Assembly: GCA_029858925.1 (NCBI GenBank)
Contig: JAOUEB010000124.1
Location: 1 to 5,369 of the forward strand
Direction: 5' to 3'
DNA length: 5,369 nt
Source: Nitrospira sp.
Lineage (GTDB): Bacteria > Nitrospirota > Nitrospiria > Nitrospirales > Nitrospiraceae
Under the pieces are notes generated by a model. It saw nothing but the letters and a program-made list of their open reading frames with translations. It ran no database searches and was not told the DNA's origin. Shown piece after piece: positions 1-5,110 of the stretch; position 1 is the first letter of the stretch; every line of letters begins with the position of its first letter. Both the position numbers and the translations under genes were made by a program.

Positions 1-1
1 C

Positions 2-562
2 AAGAACGTCACCGTCGCCGACGGCAGCGCCGTCGCCGGAGAGGGAAATAAGGTGCTCTTCAAAGGCAACCCGCTCGGGCTGTCCGGCGATGGGATTAAG
101 ACGGGCGACTCCCTGCGCGACGTCAAGGTGGCGCAGACCGACCTCTCGCTCGTCAATATCGCCCACACCAAAGGCGAAGGCAAAGTTCGAATCATCAGTG
201 TCGTCCCATCGCTCGACACCCCGGTGTGCGAGCAGCAAACCCATCACCTCAGCGAACGAAACAAGGGACTCGACAAAATGGTCGAGTTGATCACCGTGAG
301 CGTCGATACCCCCTTTGCCCAGAAACGCTTCGCCACGGAAGCCAAGATCGACAACATCACGTTTCTCTCCGACTATCGAGGCGGTGAGTTCGGCAAAGCC
401 TACGGACTGTTCTTGGATGGCCCGCACATTCTGGCCAGAGCCGTTATGGTCGTCGACAAGACGAACACGGTTCGCTACCTTCAGATCACGCCGGAACTGA
501 CGCAGCTTCCCGACATGGACGAAGCGTTCCGATTCGCCCGCTCGCTGATTACGGCAAGTTAG
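2..562 (+). CDS. tpx: Thiol peroxidase (Tpx, atypical peroxiredoxin), 5' end outside window
   Basis: Tpx reduces hydrogen peroxide and alkyl hydroperoxides, taking electrons from thioredoxin. The Tpx landmarks are visible: FKGNPL near the N-terminus, the active-site PSLDTPVC with the peroxidatic Cys at codon 227-229, DTPFAQKRF, and DGPHILARAVMVVD with the conserved Arg. The resolving Cys that E. coli Tpx carries after 'RF' is Ala here (codon 332-334), and no other Cys is visible. A GTG at 53 with a purine-rich stretch before it could serve as a start. However, the frame stays open to the window edge, and 14 of the 17 upstream codons end in G or C, reading like protein (KNVTVADGSAVAGEGNK). I therefore call the gene 5'-truncated by the window, with an N-terminal extension relative to E. 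coli Tpx, possibly an export signal and linker. The C-terminus is complete, ending in TAG. Family call is secure; the start is unresolved. Confidence 0.93.
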   Translation, partial: KNVTVADGSAVAGEGNKVLFKGNPLGLSGDGIKTGDSLRDVKVAQTDLSLVNIAHTKGEGKVRIISVVPSLDTPVCEQQTHHLSERNKGLDKMVELITVSVDTPFAQKRFATEAKIDNITFLSDYRGGEFGKAYGLFLDGPHILARAVMVVDKTNTVRYLQITPELTQLPDMDEAFRFARSLITAS

Positions 563-570
563 CTTGCGCC

Positions 571-639
571 AGGTCAAGGTTGAGGTTAAGGTGAAGGACT
601 AAGCGTCCTCATGCTTAACCTCAACCTACGCCTCAACCT
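571..639. repeat. Hexamer-repeat hairpin between tpx and sthA
   Basis: Positions 571-600 are five consecutive hexamers beginning AGG (AGGTCA, AGGTTG, AGGTTA, and so on). Positions 616-639 carry four hexamers that mostly repeat the reverse complement (TAACCT, CAACCT twice, one diverged). The arms pair as a perfect 14-bp stem, 577-590 with 614-627. Inside it, after an internal loop, a 5-bp stem pairs 595-599 with 605-609. No T-tract follows directly, so this is not a textbook intrinsic terminator. It could still end tpx transcription, protect the transcript's 3' end, or be a dispersed intergenic repeat. The sthA start lies 12 bases after the last hexamer. Confidence 0.8.
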
Positions 640-651
640 TTCCCGGAACAC

Positions 652-2055
652 ATGGCCCACTATGATCTTCTCGTGATAGGAACCGGACCGGCCGGCCAAA
701 AGGCTGCCGTGCAGGCGGCCAAGCTCGGCAAAAAGGTAGGCCTGATCGAACGGAAGGAAGTTGTCGGAGGCGTCTGCATCAACACCGGCACGATTCCGAG
801 TAAAGCCCTGCGCGAAGCCGTCCTCTTTTTTTCCGGCATTCCACAGCGCACTATCTACGGCGCCCCTCACCGGCTCAAGGAAACGATTACGATCGAAGAG
901 CTCTCCTTCCACGCCAACCACGTCATCAAGAACGAGATCCGGATCGTGCAAGATCAGATGGCTCGGAACCGTGTCGATATGATCTCGGGATCAGCCAGTT
1001 TTATCGACCCACATCGCCTCAGGATCACACACCGGAGCAGCTCGATCGAACATACGGCTGATTTTATTGTCATCGCCGTCGGTACAGAACCAAGCCGCCC
1101 GTCCGATATCCCGTTCGACGACACCTCCGTCATCGATACGGACGGGCTCCTGACCCTCAAACACATTCCTTCCTCCATCGTCATCGTCGGAGGCGGGGTC
1201 ATCGGAACAGAGTACGCGTCCATCCTCGCGGCGCTGGGAGTGCCCACCACCCTTATCGACAAACGTCCTCGTCTGTTGGAGTTTGCCGATGCCGAGATCA
1301 TCGATATGCTCCAGCGACAGATGAAGGAGATCGGCGTAACCCTGCATCACGAAGAAGAAGCGATCGCGATTGAGAAGCAGCCCGACAATTCGATCGAGGT
1401 GACGTTGCGACACGCCAAGCCGATCCGAACATCCACGCTCATGTATGCGATCGGCCGGGTCGGCGCGACGAAGGCGCTCAACCTGGAAGCGTCGGGGTTG
1501 AAAGCGGACGATCGGGGCCGCCTGAGCGTGAACGAACACTTCCAGACCGCCGTTCCACATATCTATGCGGCCGGAGACGTCATTGGCTTTCCAGCCCTTG
1601 CGTCCACCTCGATGCAACAGGGCCGCCACGCCTCCTGCCATGCCTTCGGCCATCCTGATCGCACCGACACTTCGTTATTGCCCTACGGCATTTACTCCAT
1701 TCCGCAAATCTCCATGGTGGGCCGGAACGAGGAAGAACTCACTCAGGCCAAGATTCCTTACGCCGTGGGCATCGCTCACTATAAAGAAATCGCCCGTGGG
1801 CTGCTGATGGGCGATGAAACCGGCATGCTCAAGCTATTATTCCATCGGCAAACCCACGAGTTGCTCGGCGTCCATGCCATCGGAGAGGGGGCCACGGAGC
1901 TGATCCACATCGGCCAGGCCGTGATGGCCTTTCACGGCAAAATCGACTACTTCATCGATACGGTCTTCAACTACCCAACCCTGGCGGAATGTTATAAAGT
2001 CGCAGCGCTGGACGGGATCAATCGTTTGCCGAGACCCTGGCTGCCGCCGGCCTAA
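652..2055 (+). CDS. sthA: Soluble pyridine nucleotide transhydrogenase (Si-specific NAD(P)+ transhydrogenase)
   Basis: This cytoplasmic FAD enzyme passes hydride between NADPH and NADH, typically using surplus NADPH to reduce NAD+. The 467-residue protein matches the length and architecture of SthA. It has an N-terminal FAD motif GTGPAG (10-15), the GGVCINTGTIPSKAL segment (39-53), a second Rossmann motif GGGVIG (180-185) for the nicotinamide nucleotide, the FAD motif YAAGDVIGFPALA (305-317), and a C-terminal dimerisation domain with GEGATELIHIGQAVM and FNYPTLAE. Two features separate it from dihydrolipoamide dehydrogenase and fit SthA. The second cysteine of the redox disulfide is Thr47 (only Cys42 remains), and the catalytic His before PTLAE is Tyr. 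The ATG at 652 puts the FAD motif at the right distance, but the Shine-Dalgarno is poor (only GGAA nearby), right after the intergenic hairpin. Its role next to tpx is plausibly redox balance; co-transcription is not shown. Confidence 0.94.
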   Translation: MAHYDLLVIGTGPAGQKAAVQAAKLGKKVGLIERKEVVGGVCINTGTIPSKALREAVLFFSGIPQRTIYGAPHRLKETITIEELSFHANHVIKNEIRIVQDQMARNRVDMISGSASFIDPHRLRITHRSSSIEHTADFIVIAVGTEPSRPSDIPFDDTSVIDTDGLLTLKHIPSSIVIVGGGVIGTEYASILAALGVPTTLIDKRPRLLEFADAEIIDMLQRQMKEIGVTLHHEEEAIAIEKQPDNSIEVTLRHAKPIRTSTLMYAIGRVGATKALNLEASGLKADDRGRLSVNEHFQTAVPHIYAAGDVIGFPALASTSMQQGRHASCHAFGHPDRTDTSLLPYGIYSIPQISMVGRNEEELTQAKIPYAVGIAHYKEIARGLLMGDETGMLKLLFHRQTHELLGVHAIGEGATELIHIGQAVMAFHGKIDYFIDTVFNYPTLAECYKVAALDGINRLPRPWLPPA

Positions 2056-2101
2056 AATACGTGAAGCGCATCTCGTGAAGCGTTCCTCGCATGCTTTCGA
2101 A

Positions 2102-2163
2102 TGTTGAGTTGTGAGTGTTGAGTTCTGCGTCTCATGTGAACTCACCATTCAACACTCACAACT
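2102..2163. repeat. Long inverted repeat between sthA and tenA
   Basis: A perfect 15-bp stem pairs 2107-2121 (AGTTGTGAGTGTTGA) with 2149-2163 (TCAACACTCACAACT), with a 27-base loop. The left arm also holds a direct repeat, TGTTGAGTT, at 2102-2110 and 2116-2124. A competing 7-bp stem pairs 2119-2125 with 2138-2144, so two alternative folds are possible. The left arm has no C and the right arm has no G, as in the tpx-sthA gap, and both elements share a GTTGAG/CTCAAC core. No T-tract follows. It may act as a terminator or 3'-end stabiliser for sthA, or be a copy of a dispersed repeat. Confidence 0.8.
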
Positions 2164-2204
2164 ATAAACTGAATGAGATCGCACTTCACGAACGACGCGT
2201 TCAC

Positions 2205-2208
2205 GGAG
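2205..2208 (+). promoter_or_regulatory. Shine-Dalgarno that fixes the tenA start
   Basis: GGAG lies 9 bases before the ATG at 2218. The longer in-frame alternative, ATG at 2173, starts 10 bases after the hairpin arm and has no Shine-Dalgarno. This site therefore favours 2218 as the tenA start. Confidence 0.65.
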
Positions 2209-2217
2209 AAACTAGCC

Positions 2218-2886
2218 ATGTCATTTTCGAATCACTTGAAACAGATGGCTCAGCCCATCTGGGACGCCCAACTAAGCCACCCATTCGTCGTCGCGCTCGG
2301 CAACGGCACGCTACCTGAACGCACATTCAAGTATTACATTCAGCAAGACGCCAGGTTTCTTGGTGACCTCTCGCGTGTCTTCGCCGCCGGTTCGATGAAA
2401 GCGCCGGACTCCGAAAGTGTCCTCCGCCTTGCCAAACTGGCAGAAGACACCATCGTGGTCGAACGCAGCCTGCACGAGAATTACGGAAAGCGCTGGAAGC
2501 TGACGGCGAAGCAGATGTCCTCCGTGCCGATGGCTCCCACGAACTACGCCTACACCAGGCATATGCTCTCCGTGGCACAAAGCGGATCGGCGGCCGAGAT
2601 CCTCGTCGTTGTCCTCCCCTGCGCCTGGATCTACTGCGTCGTCGGGCAGCTGCTGCTCAAAAAAGGCCCGCCGCCTAAGTCCCACCCCTACCGCGATTGG
2701 CTCATGCTCTATGCCTCACCCGAGTTCGCCGAAGTCCAAAAGTGGATGCGTAAGAAAGTCGATCAGTGGGCCAAGACGGCGGGCCAAGAAGAAAAGCAAC
2801 GCATGGAAGAAGCCTTCATCATCAGTTCCCGCTACGAGTGGATGTTCTGGGACATGGCGTGGAAGGAAGAAGAGTGGCCGGTGTAA
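2218..2886 (+). CDS. tenA: TenA-family thiaminase II (aminopyrimidine aminohydrolase)
   Basis: TenA is a cytoplasmic all-helical enzyme that hydrolyses aminopyrimidine breakdown products of thiamin so that the pyrimidine can be reused; some members also cleave thiamin. From ATG 2218 the protein has 222 residues, a normal length. Landmarks fall at the same numbers as I recall for B. subtilis TenA: HPF (21-23), GTLP (30-33), FKYYIQQD with Asp44, Tyr112 in YAYTRHM, Cys135 in LPCAWIY, and the C-terminal SSRYEWMFW with Glu207. Asp44, Cys135 and Glu207 are the expected catalytic residues; the usual aromatic at 47 is Phe instead of Tyr. An in-frame ATG at 2173 would add 15 residues not typical of the family and lacks a ribosome binding site. 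No thiamin genes and no TPP riboswitch are visible next to it, so salvage of imported or environmental breakdown products is inferred from the family alone. Confidence 0.92.
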   Translation: MSFSNHLKQMAQPIWDAQLSHPFVVALGNGTLPERTFKYYIQQDARFLGDLSRVFAAGSMKAPDSESVLRLAKLAEDTIVVERSLHENYGKRWKLTAKQMSSVPMAPTNYAYTRHMLSVAQSGSAAEILVVVLPCAWIYCVVGQLLLKKGPPPKSHPYRDWLMLYASPEFAEVQKWMRKKVDQWAKTAGQEEKQRMEEAFIISSRYEWMFWDMAWKEEEWPV

Positions 2887-3039
2887 CTCGACGGGTCCTG
2901 TCATCGAGCAGCCCATCCGTGCTCACTCCACCCATCCCCCGGTGGGGCCCTTCCGTTGCGCGCGCATGGGCGCCCGCTCGACGCCACCCGTCAAGTCACA
3001 CGGACCAGATTGGGGAGAGGAGTAAACAGGAGGTCGTGG

Positions 3040-3150
3040 ATGGATGCACCTGTGCGCGCGCGACGCGCGCACAATGGTGATCGAACTCTAAAAGGAACAT
3101 ACGATGCCGATGAAACAACCCGTCCACCCCGGAAGCATCATCAAGCATGA
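3040..3150 (+). CDS. Possible 36-codon leader peptide overlapping higA
   Basis: An ATG at 3040 follows a perfect AGGAGG (3028-3033) with 6-base spacing, the best ribosome binding site near this locus. The frame encodes 36 residues rich in Arg, His and Thr. It contains a GC hairpin within its first ten codons and ends with TGA at 3148-3150, running 44 bases past the higA start in another frame. It matches no family I know and is not a HigB toxin. It could be a leader peptide coupling translation to higA, the start region left from a deleted gene, or chance. The strong Shine-Dalgarno is the only real support. Confidence 0.3.
   Translation: MDAPVRARRAHNGDRTLKGTYDADETTRPPRKHHQA
3051..3073. repeat. 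10-bp GC hairpin upstream of higA
   Basis: TGTGCGCGCG (3051-3060) pairs perfectly with CGCGCGCACA (3064-3073) around a 3-base loop CGA. It lies 30 bases before the higA ATG. HigA-type antitoxins usually bind palindromes in their own promoter, so it could be an operator. As RNA it would be a very stable stem near the start of the 3040 frame. Without a recognisable promoter next to it I cannot choose. Confidence 0.7.
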
Positions 3151-3526
3151 TTGCCTTGAACCGCTCGGGCTCAGCGTGACGAAGGCGGCCGCAGTGTTGG
3201 GCGTGACTCGCCAGACGCTGTCACGGGTGATCAACGAACAGACCGCCGTCTCTCCGGAAATGGCGATTCGTGTGTCCAAGGCATTCGGCAGCACCCCAAA
3301 ACACTGGTTGCGCCTGCAACTGGCCTATGACATGGCGCAGGGGCAGAAAAAGATAGGATCGATCAAAGTGAATCAGTATCAGCCGAACATGGATGTGCTG
3401 GTCACGTGTGAATCGGTGAGGTCCTCCCTCACGTCCATCGCCCCCCGCCGGTTGCTCCACAAGGGTTCAGCATTCGAGGTCATAGTAAGAACCACGGGCA
3501 GGAAAAGTGCGTGCACTCGGCGCTGA
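3104..3526 (+). CDS. higA: HigA/VapI-family antitoxin (HTH-Xre), no toxin partner seen
   Basis: HigA antitoxins neutralise the mRNA-cutting toxin HigB and repress their own operon through a helix-turn-helix domain. Family features are clear: VHPGSIIKHDCLEPLGLSVT at 7-26, helix-turn-helix around 24-45 (AAAVLGVTRQTLSRVIN), then SPEMAIRVSKAFGSTPKHWLRLQLAYDMAQ (50-79). The family usually ends near 95-105 residues, just after the stretch seen here as IKVNQYQP (87-94). This protein goes on to 140 residues with a tail that resembles nothing known to me, suggesting a lost stop, a small frameshift or a rearranged 3' end. The start ATG at 3104 follows AAAGGA (3091-3096) with 7-base spacing. The toxin gene normally directly precedes higA, but no HigB-like frame is found between 2887 and 3103. 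It is therefore a solitary antitoxin or regulator. The gene converges on the next one with 12 bases between stops. Confidence 0.87.
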   Translation: MPMKQPVHPGSIIKHDCLEPLGLSVTKAAAVLGVTRQTLSRVINEQTAVSPEMAIRVSKAFGSTPKHWLRLQLAYDMAQGQKKIGSIKVNQYQPNMDVLVTCESVRSSLTSIAPRRLLHKGSAFEVIVRTTGRKSACTRR

Positions 3527-3538
3527 AGCACGAGCAGA

Positions 3539-3898
3539 CTAGAGGCTCGCGTACTCCAGGATTTCCTGGCCCATCAGCAAGCACTCGCCGGGCTGCTGCG
3601 CGTAGATAAATCGCATCCGATATTGCCCCTTGTAGACATAGCCCCAGACTTCGAGCACATCAAAACGCTGCTTCCTGTCTGCGGGATTGCGGATGGGGGA
3701 CAACGTCTTAACGGAGGGGGCGATGTCGATGCGATCGCTGGAGCCAAAATGAAATGCCAGGAGTTTTCTCGCCTGTTCCGTGGCTGCACCTGCGCAGGGA
3801 TGGGATGGCTGGGCGTGTGCCAGCTCAACGAAGCATGCCGTTAGTCCAGCCAGAACGAGCGCCGCGCATGCACGTCTGATAGTCTGCATTCTTGGCAT
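3539..3898 (-). CDS. Small exported protein of unknown function (possible immunity protein or lipoprotein)
   Basis: I do not recognise a family for this 119-residue protein. It starts with a basic segment (MPRMQTIRR) and a hydrophobic stretch (10-27), then a classic signal peptidase I site AHA-Q after residue 29. An alternative lipobox LTAC ends at Cys22, so it could instead be a lipoprotein. The mature part is about 90 residues, with Cys35 near its N-terminus and Cys106 near its C-terminus, a likely disulfide. Its second half is rich in beta-forming, aromatic residues (VLEVWGYVYKGQYRMRFIYA). The start is supported by GAGG (3904-3907) with 5-base spacing. The gene lies 49 bp downstream of the GH19 enzyme on the same strand and may be co-transcribed. 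Size, export and position would suit an immunity protein or inhibitor for that enzyme, which is inference only. Confidence 0.8.
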   Translation of the reverse strand: MPRMQTIRRACAALVLAGLTACFVELAHAQPSHPCAGAATEQARKLLAFHFGSSDRIDIAPSVKTLSPIRNPADRKQRFDVLEVWGYVYKGQYRMRFIYAQQPGECLLMGQEILEYASL

Positions 3899-3947
3899 GG
3901 CTACCTCGGCGCATATGGCTCATTCATACTGAATGTCCTGCCCGGCA

Positions 3948-4589
3948 TCACGTCCACACCGCCTTCGTCCGCTTTAGCCACTCTTTGCGGTCTGAGAGAC
4001 CAATGGTCCCACCATTGATGGCGCGTGTGACCTTTGTAACGTCATCCTGGTCGGCGAATGTGTTGCAGCCACGAGCGGTCCATTCGGCAGCGGCAATTGC
4101 TACGCACCATGACGAACTTATGACTTCGTCCGGATTGGCGACCAGATCTGGCGCATCCGGGCTGCTGGCACGCAAGCGAGTGGTTGCCTCCCGATAGCTG
4201 TCCTTGCCAGTGAGCTGTAGCAAGCCTCGGCCGCGATATGTGAATCCGTCATCCGGATTCGTGTTGCCCATGCGGCCACCGTACACCTCGTTGGCAAGCT
4301 TCTGCGGATTGTGGGCGTATGCGTTCGGATCGAGAGGGCCTGTGGGTTTAAACCGCGAGGGCCACACCTTCGGTAGCCGATCGGCGCTGTAGTTGAGATT
4401 CTCGGACTGGATCATGAGCCCCATCGATTCGTGCAGCACCTGGGCCATGAAGTGCGCGATGCGCAGTGGTGTATCGGAAATACCCGCGCGGTCGAGAACG
4501 GCTTGAGCATTCTGAAAGGCGTCCCGATAGCTCGATCGGGCATTCGGAGCGAGATGAAGGATCTGATCGAGCGTCACAGTGACTGGCAT
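3948..4589 (-). CDS. GH19 chitinase-like lysozyme/endolysin
   Basis: Glycoside hydrolase family 19 enzymes cut beta-1,4 links in chitin or peptidoglycan; compact bacterial and phage members are mostly cell-wall lysins. The 213 residues form one catalytic domain. Visible are RIAHFMAQVLHES with the general acid Glu54, SENLNYSAD with the likely second Glu63, YGGRMGN (103-109), YRGRGLLQLTGKDSY (118-132), and a C-terminal INGGTIGLSDRKEWL helix. The N-terminus (MPVTVTLDQILHLAPNA) begins directly with the domain, with no signal peptide or wall-binding repeat. Reaching the wall would need a holin, another secretion route or cell lysis. The start is supported by a purine-rich GGGGAG (4594-4599) with 4-base spacing. 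An exported small protein follows 49 bp downstream and a putative wall hydrolase lies upstream. It could be a prophage-derived endolysin or a secreted antibacterial effector; no phage structural genes are in view. Confidence 0.9.
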   Translation of the reverse strand: MPVTVTLDQILHLAPNARSSYRDAFQNAQAVLDRAGISDTPLRIAHFMAQVLHESMGLMIQSENLNYSADRLPKVWPSRFKPTGPLDPNAYAHNPQKLANEVYGGRMGNTNPDDGFTYRGRGLLQLTGKDSYREATTRLRASSPDAPDLVANPDEVISSSWCVAIAAAEWTARGCNTFADQDDVTKVTRAINGGTIGLSDRKEWLKRTKAVWT

Positions 4590-4605
4590 TGCTCTCCCCT
4601 CCCAT

Positions 4606-4821
4606 TCAATTACGGCGCACCTTCAACATACGTAACCGAACACTTTCGCAGGCTCGACCGCCCTGCTCATCCATATCTAGACGGTCCCCGCACAAAGCGG
4701 TCGTACGCCCTAGACCACATCGAGGGGCTAGAAGCCACTCAGGAAGCCACAACAAAAGTCCATGTAATTCTTTCATCACCATCTTGTCAAGATGCTCAAC
4801 GGAATCCAGCACAACCTTTAC
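4606..4821 (-). pseudogene. Possible vapC (PIN toxin) remnant downstream of the AbrB-type antitoxin
   Basis: In AbrB-VapC pairs the toxin often starts overlapping the antitoxin stop and opens with a strand such as VVxDS holding the first catalytic Asp of the PIN domain. Here, in the frame overlapping the antitoxin stop codon, 4801-4821 reads VKVVLDS, with GTA where a GTG or ATG start would be expected. The frame stays open to TGA at 4606, but the remaining residues (about 65) show none of the later acidic PIN motifs. This may be a toxin gene truncated and replaced after its first strand, or a chance match of a few residues in a gap otherwise without a recognisable gene. Confidence 0.22.
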
Positions 4822-5027
4822 GGTCGATTGTTCTTCTCGCGGAGATTGGTCGTAGACATGCCCTTGAGGGCGCCCTTCAGAGACTTAAGAGGGACTTCGG
4901 GCACCAGGGTAATGCCTCCTCCCTTTTCTACCACTTGCAATCGCTGGCTTGGAGCGAGACGGAGTTTCGCACGGACTTCTTTGGGAATCACAATCTGAAA
5001 TTTCGGCGAGATCGTAGTCGTAGCCAT
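4818..5027 (-). CDS. AbrB/MazE-fold DNA-binding antitoxin (VapB-like)
   Basis: The 69-residue protein has the swapped-hairpin AbrB domain: MATTTISPKFQIVIPKEVR at the N-terminus, RLAPSQRLQVVEKGGGITLVP following, then a short tail SLKGALKGMSTTNLREKNNRP of the kind that wraps a partner toxin. Proteins of this form are usually antitoxins of VapBC pairs that bind their own promoter as dimers and block a PIN-domain RNase. I chose ATG 5027 over the longer frame from 5063 because the family begins at this Met and AAGGAGG lies 7 bases before it. No intact toxin gene follows in the 228 bp before the GH19 gene, so it appears orphaned. The 83 bp upstream (5028-5110), between it and the preceding gene's stop, must hold its promoter if it has its own; a weak 5-bp inverted repeat (5050-5054 with 5061-5065) is the only operator-like element there. 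Confidence 0.87.
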   Translation of the reverse strand: MATTTISPKFQIVIPKEVRAKLRLAPSQRLQVVEKGGGITLVPEVPLKSLKGALKGMSTTNLREKNNRP

Positions 5028-5034
5028 ATCAGAG

Positions 5035-5041
5035 CCTCCTT
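5035..5041 (-). promoter_or_regulatory. Strong Shine-Dalgarno of the AbrB-type gene
   Basis: The - strand reads AAGGAGG 7 bases before ATG 5027, close to a perfect anti-16S match. It decides against the upstream in-frame ATG at 5063. Confidence 0.85.
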
Positions 5042-5110
5042 GCCAAGTGTAGTGCCAATCCACTAGTTGACGAAATTAGAACTCCAAATAGAGTATGCGG
5101 GCGGACGACC

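Noticed and set aside
766..804. sthA lacking the second redox cysteine (Thr47) seen as a lesion
   Set aside because: This single-Cys pattern is normal in SthA, which does not use the disulfide of dihydrolipoamide dehydrogenase.
991..1653. 220-codon open frame on the - strand
   Set aside because: It is the complement of the central part of sthA and arises from the high GC of its codons; no domain is visible.
2056..2217. TPP riboswitch before tenA
   Set aside because: The conserved CTGAGA and ACCTGAT-type elements are absent; the gap is explained by the hairpin and a Shine-Dalgarno.
2887..3039. higB toxin gene or remnant upstream of higA
   Set aside because: No frame here gives the HPLKGD or WRVxF type motifs of HigB; only GC-rich shadows of tenA and weak inverted repeats are seen.
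3531..3549. Bidirectional terminator between the converging higA and exported-protein genes
   Set aside because: Only a 5-bp stem (CGAGC/GCTCG) without T-tracts is present; it is too weak to call.
3892..4197. 101-codon frame on the + strand
   Set aside because: It lies antisense to the 3' half of the GH19 gene and has no supporting ribosome binding site or motif.
4761..4790. Promoter with a perfect TTGACA (- strand, 4790-4785) for the GH19 gene
   Set aside because: No acceptable -10 box is found 16-18 bases on (best candidates match 3 of 6), and the gene starts about 200 bases away.
4431..5066. 211-codon open frame on the + strand
   Set aside because: It runs antisense to the GH19 start and the whole AbrB-type gene, both of which have clear family motifs and ribosome binding sites; its protein shows no recognisable motif.
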